DNA of 64,000 bases from NCBI RefSeq assembly GCF_014199195.1, contig NZ_JACIJE010000009.1, positions 124,001 to 188,000 of the forward strand, given 5' to 3'. This stretch comes from Neoroseomonas alkaliterrae (GTDB taxonomy: Bacteria > Pseudomonadota > Alphaproteobacteria > Acetobacterales > Acetobacteraceae). Below the pieces are notes generated by a model, which ran no database searches, had not been told where the DNA came from, and saw only the letters and a program-made list of their open reading frames with translations. Numbering within the stretch: the stretch's first letter is position 1; every line of letters starts with the position of its first letter. This document shows, piece after piece, positions 32,825 to 42,009 of this stretch. The position numbers and the translations under genes are program-made.

Positions 32825-35800
32825 ATGACCGAGCCTGCCGCCTTCGTCCACCTCCATGTCCATTCGGCCTATTCGCTGAGCGAGGGCGCGATCAAGGCCG
32901 ACAAGCTCGCGAGCCTCGCCGCCGAGGAGGGCATGCCCGCGGTCGCGCTGACCGACAGCGCCAACATGTTCGGCGCGCTCGAATTCGCCGGCGCCTGCGC
33001 GAAGAAGGGCGTGCAGCCGATCATGGGCTGCCGGCTGTTCCTCACCCGCGCCGAGGCCGATCCCGACCGCCCGGAGGCAGCGCGCCAGAACCCCGATCCG
33101 CTGGTCGCGCTCGCCATGGATGCGGCCGGGCTCGACAACCTGCAGAAGCTCTCCTCGAAGGGCTACCTGCGCGACGACCCCTCGGGCCGTCCGGCCGTCA
33201 CGCTCGACCTGCTGCGCGAGCATGCCGAGGGGCTGTTCCTCCTGACCGGCGGCACTCTCGGCCCGGTCGCGCGGCTGCTCGGGGAGGGGCGGCGCGATGC
33301 CGCCGCGCGCATCCTCGACGCGCTGCGCGAGGCCTTCCCGGACCGGCTGGCCGTGGAGCTGCACCGCCACGGCCTGCCGCAGGAACCCGCCATCGAGAGC
33401 GGGCTGCTCGGCCTTGCGAAGCAGGCGCGCCTGCCCATCGTCGCGGCCAACGACGTCTATTTCGCCAGGCCCGAGATGCACGAGGCGCATGACGCCCTGC
33501 TCTGCATCGCCGAGGGGCGCACCATGGCCGAGCGCGACCGCCGGCGCGTCACGCCCGAACACTGGTTCAAGCCCGCCGCGGCGATGCGCGCGCTGTTCCG
33601 CGACCTGCCCGATGCCTGCGACAACACGCTCGCCATCGCGCGCCTCTGCGCCGTCATGGCGGAGGAGCGGAAGCCCGAACTGCCCATCTGCCCGAAGGTG
33701 CAGCCCGGCAAGACCGAGGCCGAGACAGTGCGCGCCATGGCCATCGAGGGGCTGGAGCGGCGGCTCGATGCCATGCAGCCGCCGCCGGACGAGGCGCAGC
33801 GGAAGGTCTATCGCGACCGGCTCGACTACGAACTCGGCGTCATCGAGACGATGGGCTTCTCGGGCTACTTCCTGATCGTCGCGGACTTCATCCAATGGGC
33901 CAAGGCGCAGACGCCGCCCATTCCGGTGGGGCCGGGGCGCGGTTCGGGCGCGGGTTCGGTCGCGGCCTGGGCGTTGCAGATCACCGACCTCGACCCGCTG
34001 CGCTTCGGCCTGCTCTTCGAGCGTTTCCTGAACCCCGAGCGCGTCTCGATGCCGGATTTCGACATCGACTTCTGCCAGGACCGGCGCGACGAGGTGATCC
34101 GCTACGTGGTGCGCGAATACGGCGCCGACCGGGTCGCGCAGATCATCACCTTCGGCAAGCTGCAGGCCAAGGCGGCGGTGCGCGACGTGGGGCGCGTGCT
34201 CGGCATGCCCTACGGCCAGGTGGACAAGATCGCCTCGCTGATCCCCTTCAACCCGGCCAAGCCCGTGACGCTCGCCCAGGCGATCGAGGGCGAGCCGCGG
34301 CTGAAGGAGATGCGGGATTCCGACGAGCAGGTGGCCCGCCTGCTCGAGATCGCGGGCCAGGTCGAGGGGCTCTACCGCAACGCCTCGACCCATGCGGCGG
34401 GCGTGGTGATCGGGCGCAAGCCGCTGATCGAGACGGTCCCGCTCTACCGCGACCCGCGCTCGGACATGCTGGTGACGCAGTACTCGATGAAGTACGCCGA
34501 GGCCGCGTCGCTCGTGAAGTTCGACTTCCTCGGCCTCAAGACGCTGACGGTGATCGAGCGCGCGCTCGCGATCCTGCGCGCGCAGGGCACGCATATCGAC
34601 ATTGCGGCCATCCCGCTCGACGACGCCAAGACCTACGCCATGCTCGCCAAGGGCGATTCGGCGGGCGTGTTCCAGTTCGAAGGGCAGGGGATGCGTGACT
34701 GCCTGAGGCAGATGCGCGCCTCCCGCTTCGAGGATCTTGTGGCGGCAGTCGCACTCTACCGCCCGGGGCCCATGGCCAACATCCCCGCCTATTGTGCGCG
34801 CAAGGCTGGCGAGCCCTGGGCGGCGCCGCATCCGGCGATCCACCACATCCTGGCCGAGACCTACGGCATCATGGTCTACCAGGAGCAGGTGATGCAGATC
34901 GCGCAGGAACTCGCGGGCTACAGCCTCGGGGGGGCGGACCTGCTGCGGCGCGCGATGGGCAAGAAGATCCGCGAGGAGATGGTCAAGCAGCGCGCCATCT
35001 TCTGCGAAGGCGCCGAGAAGCGCGGGATCGAGCCGGCCAAGGCGGCCGAGATCTTCGACCTGATGGAGCGCTTCGCCGATTACGGCTTCAACAAATCCCA
35101 CGCCGCGGCCTATGCGCTGGTCAGCTACCAGACGGCCTGGCTGAAGGCGAACCATCCGGTCGCCTTCCTCGCGGCCTCCATGACGCTCGACCTCTCCAAC
35201 ACGGACAAGCTCGCCGGGCACATGCAGGAGGCCGCGCGCCTCGGCATCCCGGTCCTGCCGCCCGACATCAACCGCTCCGGCGCCGAGTTCCGCGTCGAGA
35301 AGACGCCCGAGGGCAAGGAGGCGATCCGCTTCGCGCTCGCCGCCGTCAAGCGCGTGGGCGAACAGGCGATGCGCGACCTCGTGGCCGCGCGCGGCGAGGC
35401 GCCCTTCGCCTCCCTGGCCGATTTCGCCGCGCGGGTGGACCCGAAGCTGCTGAACAAGATGCAGCTCGAGAACCTCGCCCGCGCCGGTGCATTCGAGGCG
35501 CTGGAGAAGAACCGGGCGAAGGTGATGGCCGGGGCCGAGACGATCCTGCGCCGCGCCCAGGCCAGCGCGGAGGAGCGCGAGTCCGGCCAGATCGGCCTTT
35601 TCGGGGCGGATTCGCAACGAAACGAGCCCCTGCGGCTGCCCGAGATCCCCGACTGGCCGCTGCTGGAACGGCTGGCCCATGAGGCCGAGGCGGTCGGCTT
35701 CCATCTCTCGGCGCATCCGCTCGACACCTATCGGAGGGCGCTTCATCGCCTGGGCGTCACCCCATCCGCGCAGATCGCGGAGCGCGCGCGGGCGGGCTCG

Positions 35801-36283
35801 GCGCGGCTGAAACTCGCGGGCACGGTGGTCAATGCGAAGGAGCGGACGACCAAGACCGGCAGCCGCATGGCCTGGGTGCGGCTGTCCGACGCCCAGGGCT
35901 CCTACGAGGTGACCTGCTTCGCCGAGGTGCTGAACCGGTCCCGGGATCTGCTCGCCGAGGGCCAGGCCGTGCTGGTGACCGCCGATGCGCGGATGGAGGG
36001 CGAGGCGCTGCGCCTGACGGCGAGCGAGGTGGAGAGCCTCGAGAAGGCGGCCTCGGGCGTGGGGGGCGGGATCAGGCTCTGGCTGGACGAGGTGGCGGCG
36101 GTGGATCCGATCCGCGCCATCCTGGCGCGGGAGGGCCGCGGCCGGGGCCGGGTGGTGCTGGTCCCGCGCACGGGGCCGGGCCAGGAGGTGGAGGTGGCGC
36201 TGCCCGGCGGCTTCAATGTCGGCCCGAAGGTCATGCAGGCGATGAAGGTGGTGCCCGGGGTGTCGGCGGTGGAGGAGATCTGA
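32825..36283 (+). CDS. dnaE: DNA polymerase III subunit alpha
   Basis: Replicative polymerase. It is 1152 residues: N-terminal PHP domain (HLHVHSAYSLSEGAI from residue 8), palm with catalytic aspartates in PDFDIDFCQDRRDEV, fingers, a helix-hairpin-helix region and a C-terminal OB fold (LKLAGTVVNAKERTT) ending in a tau-binding tail. The length fits DnaE1, the replicative type, not the shorter error-prone DnaE2. It follows lolD by 61 bp; the usual alphaproteobacterial order is proS-lolE-lolD-dnaE. Confidence 0.97.
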   Translation: MTEPAAFVHLHVHSAYSLSEGAIKADKLASLAAEEGMPAVALTDSANMFGALEFAGACAKKGVQPIMGCRLFLTRAEADPDRPEAARQNPDPLVALAMDAAGLDNLQKLSSKGYLRDDPSGRPAVTLDLLREHAEGLFLLTGGTLGPVARLLGEGRRDAAARILDALREAFPDRLAVELHRHGLPQEPAIESGLLGLAKQARLPIVAANDVYFARPEMHEAHDALLCIAEGRTMAERDRRRVTPEHWFKPAAAMRALFRDLPDACDNTLAIARLCAVMAEERKPELPICPKVQPGKTEAETVRAMAIEGLERRLDAMQPPPDEAQRKVYRDRLDYELGVIETMGFSGYFLIVADFIQWAKAQTPPIPVGPGRGSGAGSVAAWALQITDLDPLRFGLLFERFLNPERVSMPDFDIDFCQDRRDEVIRYVVREYGADRVAQIITFGKLQAKAAVRDVGRVLGMPYGQVDKIASLIPFNPAKPVTLAQAIEGEPRLKEMRDSDEQVARLLEIAGQVEGLYRNASTHAAGVVIGRKPLIETVPLYRDPRSDMLVTQYSMKYAEAASLVKFDFLGLKTLTVIERALAILRAQGTHIDIAAIPLDDAKTYAMLAKGDSAGVFQFEGQGMRDCLRQMRASRFEDLVAAVALYRPGPMANIPAYCARKAGEPWAAPHPAIHHILAETYGIMVYQEQVMQIAQELAGYSLGGADLLRRAMGKKIREEMVKQRAIFCEGAEKRGIEPAKAAEIFDLMERFADYGFNKSHAAAYALVSYQTAWLKANHPVAFLAASMTLDLSNTDKLAGHMQEAARLGIPVLPPDINRSGAEFRVEKTPEGKEAIRFALAAVKRVGEQAMRDLVAARGEAPFASLADFAARVDPKLLNKMQLENLARAGAFEALEKNRAKVMAGAETILRRAQASAEERESGQIGLFGADSQRNEPLRLPEIPDWPLLERLAHEAEAVGFHLSAHPLDTYRRALHRLGVTPSAQIAERARAGSARLKLAGTVVNAKERTTKTGSRMAWVRLSDAQGSYEVTCFAEVLNRSRDLLAEGQAVLVTADARMEGEALRLTASEVESLEKAASGVGGGIRLWLDEVAAVDPIRAILAREGRGRGRVVLVPRTGPGQEVEVALPGGFNVGPKVMQAMKVVPGVSAVEEI

Positions 36284-36426
36284 GCCTCACCCCGCGCCAG
36301 CCGTATTTTCCATAATATACCTTATGCGGCAATCTCCACCGCCCCCTTTGCCGCCGGTGCTCCGAATCAGCCATGCGCCGCGAGCGTCAGCGGCGGGCCC
36401 CTGGGGGCGGCCGCGCCTGCCAGCCG
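36284..36426. other. Short gap with an AT-rich island
   Basis: This gap lies between the dnaE stop and the end of the convergent small gene. Bases 36305-36326 are strikingly AT-rich for this genome and include CATAA/TTATG as an inverted repeat (36311-36315 and 36322-36326). No ORF, RNA or clear terminator is recognised. It could hold a promoter or transcription stop. Confidence 0.3.
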
Positions 36427-36792
36427 TCAGTTCTGGCTGCCGGCGGGTGCTGGCGGCCGAGTGCGATAGCCGTGCGGCCCGGGGCCTCGGCGATGCATCG
36501 GCCCCATCAGCTCGCGGCGCTGGCCCGGCGACATCGAATCCCACCGGCGGCGCATCTCCTCAGGGGCCGGGCCTTGCGGACCCATGCCGCGCCGGAAGCG
36601 ATCCTCGACCCGGCGCCGCTCCTCGGGCGGCAGCGTGTCCCAGTTCTCCTCCAGCCAGCGATGGCGGGCGGCCCGCTCCTCGGCCGTGCGAGGCGGGCCG
36701 GAGCCGCGCCAGGGCGGCGTCGTCGCCGGCTGGGCAAGGGCAAGTCCCGGCAGGGAGACAGCGGCGAGGGAGAGGAATACACGTCGATTCAT
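36427..36792 (-). CDS. Small exported protein with W-x-x-(L/M)-x-P repeats (DUF3106-like)
   Basis: A 121-residue protein. The N-terminus MNRRVFLSLAAVSLPGLALA carries RRVFL, resembling a twin-arginine signal, with cleavage likely after ALA at residue 20. The mature part has two similar helical modules (ENWDTLPPEERRRVEDRFR and RRWDSMSPGQRRELMG), the W...L/MsPeqRr pattern of DUF3106-like periplasmic proteins, and a basic Gly/Pro tail. The start at 36792 is fixed by a strong AAGGAGGG Shine-Dalgarno; a longer in-frame ORF from 36927 lacks one. Function unknown. Confidence 0.65.
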   Translation of the reverse strand: MNRRVFLSLAAVSLPGLALAQPATTPPWRGSGPPRTAEERAARHRWLEENWDTLPPEERRRVEDRFRRGMGPQGPAPEEMRRRWDSMSPGQRRELMGPMHRRGPGPHGYRTRPPAPAGSQN

Positions 36793-36966
36793 TCGACCCT
36801 CCTTGCTTCCGTGGAGTGACGCATTCCCTATCCTGCCGTCGGTTCCGCAGCCTTGCGCTCGCGCAAGCGCGATGGTCCCGGCGGCGGCGCGGGGCCGCAT
36901 CGGCGCTCTCGGGGTCCACCCGAGCATGGCCCAACTAGGGGCTACAGGCGATGCGCCGGCCCCTCA

Positions 36967-38994
36967 TCACGCCGCCTCCCGCCAGGGTGCCACGTCGAGG
37001 AAGGTGGATTGGTAGCAGGCCCCCTCCCCGATATCCGTCCGCCGCATGTCGCAGAGCATGTTGATGGTCCCGGCAACCGCCTCCCCGTCCGGGCGCTGGC
37101 CGGGCACGAGCACCACCCCCGGCCGCACCTCGTCGCTGATCTTCAGAACCAGCCCCACCTCCCCGAGATCGTTGAACAATCTCACCCGCTGCCCGTCCGT
37201 CAGGCCCCGGCGCGCCGCCTCCTCCGGGTGCAGAATGGCGCAGGGCTCCCCTTCCCGCTTCCGCAGGAAGGGCGAGGCGGCATACGCCGTGTGGGCCTGG
37301 AAGTAGCCCGGCGCGGTCAGCAGACGCAGCGGCCAGCGGGCGGCCGCCGCGGCCTCGATGGGATCCTCCTCCCAGACCGGCATGGGGGGCACGCCCTGGC
37401 TGGCCAGCGCCTCGGAATGGATCTCGAGCCGGCCCGACGGCGTGCGAAACGCCTGCGCCGGGGGCGGGCTCACCTTCACCGGCCCGGCGAAGACCTCGGC
37501 CGGGTCCACGCCGGCGATGATGCCCGTCGCGCCCTTGAAGAAATGCGGCACGATCTCGCGCGGGCCGAGGTGGAAGGCGGGGTCGGTCAGCCCCATCCGG
37601 CGGCCCAGCTCCTGCGCCAGGCGGAAGTTCGACCAGGCCTCGTGCTGCGGCGCCACCGCCGCCGGCGCGTATTGCATCCGGTAGGAGCCGTAGGAGCGGT
37701 AGAAATCCTCAGTTTCCAGATAGGTGGCGGCCGGAAGCACGATGTCGGCATAGCGCGCCGTGTCGGTCATGAAGGGGTCGTGGACCACGGTGAAGAGGTC
37801 CTCCCGCGCCAGTGCCCGGCGCAGCCGGTTCACGTCCGGGTTGGTCACCGCCGGGTTGTTGGCGGCGATGAAGAGCGCCCGGATCGGCGGGTCGCGCATC
37901 TCCTCGAGCGCCTCGCCCAGCGCCAGGTGGTTCACCGTCCGCGCCGAGGCCGGGCCCGAGGGCTTGCCCACGAAGCCGAACTGGAAGTCCATCGAGGCGG
38001 CGGCCAGCAGCAGCGCCCCGCCCCCTTCCCGCCCATAGGCGCCTGTCAGGGCCGGCAGGGTCGCCACCGCCCGCAGCGCCTGCCCGCCGCGGGCGAGCCG
38101 CGTCATGCCCTCGCCCAGCCGGATCAGCGAGGTGCGCGCCGCCCCGTACATCGCGGCCAGCCGCTCGATATCGGCCTCGGGCAGGCCGGTGATGGCAGCC
38201 ACCCGCGCCGGCGGGAAGCCGGGCAGCACCTCCGCCGCCCATCGTTCGAAACCAAGGGTATGGGCGGCGATGTAGTCGCGGTCCAGCAGCCCGTCGCGCA
38301 GCAGGATATGCGCGATGCCGCAGGCCAGCGCGGCGTCGGTGCCGATGCGGATGGGCAGGTGCCAATCCGCCCGCGCCGCGGTCTGGCTGCGGCGGGGGTC
38401 GATCACCACCAGGGGCACGCCGCGCTTGCGCACCTTTTCCAGCAGCGCCCAGAAATGGACGTTCACCGCCATCAGGTCGCAGCCCCAGGCGATGACGAGG
38501 TCGGAATGGACCACGCTCTGCGGATCGGTGCCGCCGACCGGGCCGAGCGTCAGGTCCCAGGCCGTCTCGCAGCAGGTGTCGCAGACCGTGCCGGCCATCA
38601 GGCGCGAGGTGCCGAGAGCGTGGAACAGCCCGGCCACCAGCCGCCGGTTCATCTGGCCCTGATGGGCGGAATAGGCATAGCCGAGGATCGCCTCCGGCCC
38701 GCTCTCGGCCATGATGGCCTTCCAGCGGGAGGTGATCTCGTCCAGCGCGGCGTCCCAGGTGATGGGCTCGAACCGCCCGGCGCCCTTCGGCCCGGTGCGG
38801 CGCAGCGGTGTCCGCAGCCGGTCGGGCGAATGCACCACCTCCATGTCCCGGTTGACCTTCGCGCAGGCGAAACCGGCGGTGTAGGCCTCCTCCGGGTCGC
38901 CCTGGATGCGGATGATGCGGTCGCCCTCGGTCTCGACGATCAGGGAACACATGTCCGGGCAGTCATGGCCGCAGACGACGCGGGTCTTGGGCAT
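36967..38994 (-). CDS. Molybdopterin-dependent oxidoreductase (DMSO-reductase family)
   Basis: A 675-residue catalytic subunit of the Mo/W-bis-MGD family. The N-terminal [4Fe-4S] motif is visible as Cys8, Cys12, Cys16 and Cys44 (VVCGHDCPDMC...FACAK). A Cys-rich segment VCDTCCETAWDL near residue 138 is a plausible molybdenum-ligand region. The C-terminal molybdopterin-dinucleotide domain is present (LLTAPGYFQAHTAYA onward). There is no signal peptide, so it acts in the cytoplasm, and no iron-sulfur or membrane partner is adjacent. The substrate is unknown. The start is ATG 38994, which begins the conserved MPKTRVVCGHDC. Confidence 0.86.
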   Translation of the reverse strand: MPKTRVVCGHDCPDMCSLIVETEGDRIIRIQGDPEEAYTAGFACAKVNRDMEVVHSPDRLRTPLRRTGPKGAGRFEPITWDAALDEITSRWKAIMAESGPEAILGYAYSAHQGQMNRRLVAGLFHALGTSRLMAGTVCDTCCETAWDLTLGPVGGTDPQSVVHSDLVIAWGCDLMAVNVHFWALLEKVRKRGVPLVVIDPRRSQTAARADWHLPIRIGTDAALACGIAHILLRDGLLDRDYIAAHTLGFERWAAEVLPGFPPARVAAITGLPEADIERLAAMYGAARTSLIRLGEGMTRLARGGQALRAVATLPALTGAYGREGGGALLLAAASMDFQFGFVGKPSGPASARTVNHLALGEALEEMRDPPIRALFIAANNPAVTNPDVNRLRRALAREDLFTVVHDPFMTDTARYADIVLPAATYLETEDFYRSYGSYRMQYAPAAVAPQHEAWSNFRLAQELGRRMGLTDPAFHLGPREIVPHFFKGATGIIAGVDPAEVFAGPVKVSPPPAQAFRTPSGRLEIHSEALASQGVPPMPVWEEDPIEAAAAARWPLRLLTAPGYFQAHTAYAASPFLRKREGEPCAILHPEEAARRGLTDGQRVRLFNDLGEVGLVLKISDEVRPGVVLVPGQRPDGEAVAGTINMLCDMRRTDIGEGACYQSTFLDVAPWREAA

Positions 38995-39128
38995 CGGGGG
39001 CGGGTTCCTCGGCGGGCGCGACGCGGGCAGTCTCAGCCCGCTCCACCGCCCTGGCAACCGTCCCCCGGGGGCTTGCCTGCCGCCGCCCGCCGCGCGAGGA
39101 CTCCGCCATCCTCGCCCCCGGAGACGTG

Positions 39129-39944
39129 ATGCCGCAGGAGCCCGAAGCCGCGCTGACCCGCCTGCTCGCCATCATGGCGGCGCTGCGCCACCCCGAGACC
39201 GGCTGCCCCTGGGACCGGGAACAGGATTTCCCGACCATCGCCCCCTACACGATCGAGGAGGCCTACGAGGTCGAGGACGCCATCGCCCGCGGCTCCCCCG
39301 CCGCGCTGAAGGACGAGCTCGGGGACCTGCTTTTCCAGGTCGTCTATCACGCCCGCATGGCCGAGGAGCGCGGCTGGTTCGCCTTCGCCGACGTCGCGCA
39401 GGCCATCTCGGAGAAGATGGTCAGCCGCCATCCGCATGTCTTCGGCGATGCCGCGGCGCGGGACACGGCCCAGCAGGTCCAGGCCTGGGAGGCGCAGAAG
39501 GAGGCCGAGCGCCGCGACCGCGCCGAGGCAGGCACGCTCGCCGGCATCCCAGCCGGCCTGCCGGCCCTGACGCGGGCGGCGAAACTGACCCGCCGCGCCG
39601 CCCGCGTCGGCTTCGACTGGCCGGACGCCGCCGCCGTGCTCGACAAGCTCGAGGAGGAGGCGCTGGAACTCCGCAAGGAACTCAGGCGCACCCCGGAAAC
39701 CGCTGATCCTGCAGCATTGCGCGACGAGGTCGGTGACCTGCTTTTCGTGCTGGCCAACCTCGCCCGCAAGCTCGATCTCGACCCCGAGGATTGCCTGCGC
39801 GGGGCGAACCGGAAGTTCGAGCGCCGCTTCCGCCACATCGAGGAAACCCTTCGACGTGAAGGATCCTCGCCGGCCGACGCGACGCTCGATCGCATGGAGG
39901 CGATCTGGCAGGAGGCCAAGCGCCTCGAACAGCGGAGCCGTTGA
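39129..39944 (+). CDS. mazG: Nucleoside triphosphate pyrophosphohydrolase MazG
   Basis: Hydrolyses (d)NTPs to monophosphates and pyrophosphate, a house-cleaning role. It is 271 residues with two MazG domains: the first has EEAYEVEDAI and the ELGDLLFQVVYHARM helix, the second EEEALELRKEL and DEVGDLLFVLANLARK. The metal-binding ExxE(x)nExxD pattern is complete in both. The start is ATG 39129; a GTG directly before it (39126) would add one residue. It is divergent from the oxidoreductase gene, with a 134-bp shared upstream region. Confidence 0.94.
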   Translation: MPQEPEAALTRLLAIMAALRHPETGCPWDREQDFPTIAPYTIEEAYEVEDAIARGSPAALKDELGDLLFQVVYHARMAEERGWFAFADVAQAISEKMVSRHPHVFGDAAARDTAQQVQAWEAQKEAERRDRAEAGTLAGIPAGLPALTRAAKLTRRAARVGFDWPDAAAVLDKLEEEALELRKELRRTPETADPAALRDEVGDLLFVLANLARKLDLDPEDCLRGANRKFERRFRHIEETLRREGSSPADATLDRMEAIWQEAKRLEQRSR

Positions 39945-39947
39945 AAG

Positions 39948-40895
39948 ATGATGCGCGCTGCGATCCTGTTTGTGCTGATCCTGCAATTCTTCTCGGTGCA
40001 TGAGGCATCCGCCCAGCCCCGCCGCACCCTGCTGGACGAAGGGCCGGCCGGCCGTGTCGTCGCCGCCCCGCAGGGCCAGGGCGAGGCCCTGCGCCTGCGC
40101 CGCGAGGGCCGCACGGTCTGGCAGGCCCGGGACCAGCGCTTCACACTGTTCAGCGAGGGCACCCCCGTCCCGATCGGTGACGGGCAGACCGCCATCGGCA
40201 TCACGGGCTGGTCGGGTGGCGCCTATTGCTGCTGGACCCTCCATCTCTTCCGGCGGGGTCCGGGCGGCCTCGCGCATATCGCCTCCCTGCCGCTCGGCAA
40301 GCGGGAGCCGGCCGTCTTGCGCCTGACGCCGCCCGGGGCCGCGGGCATCCGCCTCGCCGATGCGGCCTTCGATTTCTGGGAGGCGCCGGCCAGCCTCGCC
40401 GCCGACCTGCACCCGACCATCCCCTTCCGCTGGAACGGCCGGGCGCTGGAGCCGGACCTTGCCGCCATGCGCCGCCCGGTCGCGGAGGCGCTCGGCACCG
40501 CCTGCGCCGAGATGGCCGCGCCCGACGACCTGCCCCCGCCCGAGGAGAGGATCGCCCGTTACCCCGATCTCGATGCCGCCATCGCCGCCCTGCGCGCGCG
40601 GGACTGGCGCCGCCCGGCGGACCAGCCCCATCCGGGGGTCGAGGCCGCGCGCCTCGCCGCCTGCCTGATCTATGCCGGCCATGCCGGAGAGGCGGCGCAC
40701 CTGCTGCGCGAGGCCTGGCCGGCGGACATCCCCGGCCGCGCCGAGACCGAGCGCCAGCTCGCCGCGCGCCTCGCCTGCAGCCCCTTCGCCGCGGCGGTGC
40801 GGGCGGTGAACGCGCCGCGCGCGCCCTTCACCACCGCGCGCTGCCAGCGCAACGGCCCGGACCAGACGGCGGTCTTCACGCTCGGCTGGCGCTGA
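39948..40895 (+). CDS. Predicted secreted protein of unknown function
   Basis: A 315-residue protein with a Sec signal peptide (hydrophobic stretch at residues 4-18, likely cut after ASA near residue 22). The mature part starts with a beta-rich region containing GWSGGAYCCWTLHLFRR (around residues 87-103), then a helical C-terminal half with Cys residues at about 187, 241 and 277 and near the end. I recognise no domain. It begins 3 bp after mazG, so the two may be cotranscribed. Its stop directly abuts the stop of the convergent pirin gene (TGATCA). Confidence 0.7.
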   Translation: MMRAAILFVLILQFFSVHEASAQPRRTLLDEGPAGRVVAAPQGQGEALRLRREGRTVWQARDQRFTLFSEGTPVPIGDGQTAIGITGWSGGAYCCWTLHLFRRGPGGLAHIASLPLGKREPAVLRLTPPGAAGIRLADAAFDFWEAPASLAADLHPTIPFRWNGRALEPDLAAMRRPVAEALGTACAEMAAPDDLPPPEERIARYPDLDAAIAALRARDWRRPADQPHPGVEAARLAACLIYAGHAGEAAHLLREAWPADIPGRAETERQLAARLACSPFAAAVRAVNAPRAPFTTARCQRNGPDQTAVFTLGWR

Positions 40896-41846
40896 TCAGG
40901 CCGGGCGGATCCCGGCCCGCACCGTCACGCGCCCTTCGGGCAGGGGGATGAATTCGGCCTCGTCCCCCGGCACGCGGCCGAAGCGCCCGGCCTTCCAGTC
41001 TTCCTTGGCCTGTTCGAGCCGCTCGCGGGAGGAAGCGACGAAGTTCCAGTAGAGGTAGCGCGGCCCGTCCATCACCGCCCCGCCCAGCATCAGCAGCCGC
41101 GCCCCCTGCGGCCCGGCGGTGAGCGCGAGCGAATCCCCGGCGCGGAAGACCAGCATCCGGCCGGCCTCGAACCAGGTGCCGGCCACCTCCGCGCTGCCCT
41201 GCACGAGGTAGGCGCCCCGCTCCTCATGCCCCGAGGGCAGCGGCAGCCGCGCCCCCGGCGCGAGCAGCGCATCGGCGTAGAACAGCGGCGAGGAGACGGC
41301 GGCCGGCGCGCGCAGGCCCCAGCCCTCCCCGGCGATCAGGCGCAGTCTGAGCCCCTGGTCCTCGACGAAGGGCAGCGCGCCGGCGCCGTGATGGGCGAAG
41401 GCCGGGGCGGTTTCCTCCGCCTCGCGGGGCAGCGCCACCCAGGACTGGATGCCGAACATGCGCTGCGCCCGGTCGCGCTGCGCGGGGTCGGTGCGCTCGG
41501 AATGGACGATGCCGCGCCCCGCGGTCATCCAGTTCAGCTCGCCCGGGCGGATCGGCTGGGCACTGCCCAGGCTGTCGCGATGCAGGATCTCTCCTTCGAA
41601 CAGGTAGGTGACGGTCGAGAGGCCGATATGCGGGTGCGGGCGGACATCGAGCCCCTGCCCGGTCAGGAACTCGCCCGGCCCCATCTGGTCGAAGAAGATG
41701 AAGGGGCCGACCATCTGCCGCTCGCGCGCGGGCAAGGCCCGGCGCACCTCGAAACCGCCGACGTCGTGGGCGCGGGGGATGATGACATGCTCGAGGCCCG
41801 GGGGCGGCGCGGGGCAGGATGGCTCGGCTTCGTCGAGGGTGGACAT
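40896..41846 (-). CDS. Pirin family protein
   Basis: A 316-residue bicupin. The N-terminal metal site is complete: His71 and His73 (RPHPHIGLSTVTYL), His115 and Glu117 (GIVHSERT). The C-terminal cupin (pirin C domain) follows. Bacterial pirins act variously as quercetinase-like dioxygenases or redox-sensing regulators; the role here is not known. The start at 41846 gives MSTLDEAEPS; a longer ORF from 42077 would cross the neighbouring terminator. A GTCCC/GGGAC-type hairpin (41867-41883) lies in its leader. Confidence 0.9.
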   Translation of the reverse strand: MSTLDEAEPSCPAPPPGLEHVIIPRAHDVGGFEVRRALPARERQMVGPFIFFDQMGPGEFLTGQGLDVRPHPHIGLSTVTYLFEGEILHRDSLGSAQPIRPGELNWMTAGRGIVHSERTDPAQRDRAQRMFGIQSWVALPREAEETAPAFAHHGAGALPFVEDQGLRLRLIAGEGWGLRAPAAVSSPLFYADALLAPGARLPLPSGHEERGAYLVQGSAEVAGTWFEAGRMLVFRAGDSLALTAGPQGARLLMLGGAVMDGPRYLYWNFVASSRERLEQAKEDWKAGRFGRVPGDEAEFIPLPEGRVTVRAGIRPA

Positions 41847-41925
41847 GGCGCGCTCCCGGCCGTGGTCCCATGAGGATGGGGACGCCCCCGCCCGGCCGCC
41901 ATCCCCGCCGCCTGCAGGCGCGCAC

Positions 41926-41959
41926 GCGAAAGGGGCGGCCCGCGCCGGCGGACCGCCCC
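41926..41959 (-). terminator. Terminator of the PEP-CTERM gene
   Basis: Read on the minus strand, GGGGCGG (41959-41953) pairs with CCGCCCC (41938-41932), extended inwards by CC/GG past a mismatch, and TTTC follows. It starts 51 bases after the PEP-CTERM stop and precedes the pirin leader, separating the two genes. Confidence 0.6.
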
Positions 41960-42009
41960 ACTTCTCCCCCCGTTCCGGCGCCGCGCGGGTCGGCGCGGCA
42001 GGACCGCCT

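Noticed and set aside
32387-35746. Very long minus-strand open frame (about 1100 codons) opposite dnaE
   Set aside because: It lies fully antisense to lolD and dnaE, is rich in Arg/His/Ala low-complexity typical of antisense reading of GC-rich genes, and has no recognisable motif.
36853-36866. TTGCGCTCGCGCAA palindrome before the small exported gene
   Set aside because: It is a GC-repeat type dyad that can easily arise by chance in this base composition, and it is not at a clear promoter element.
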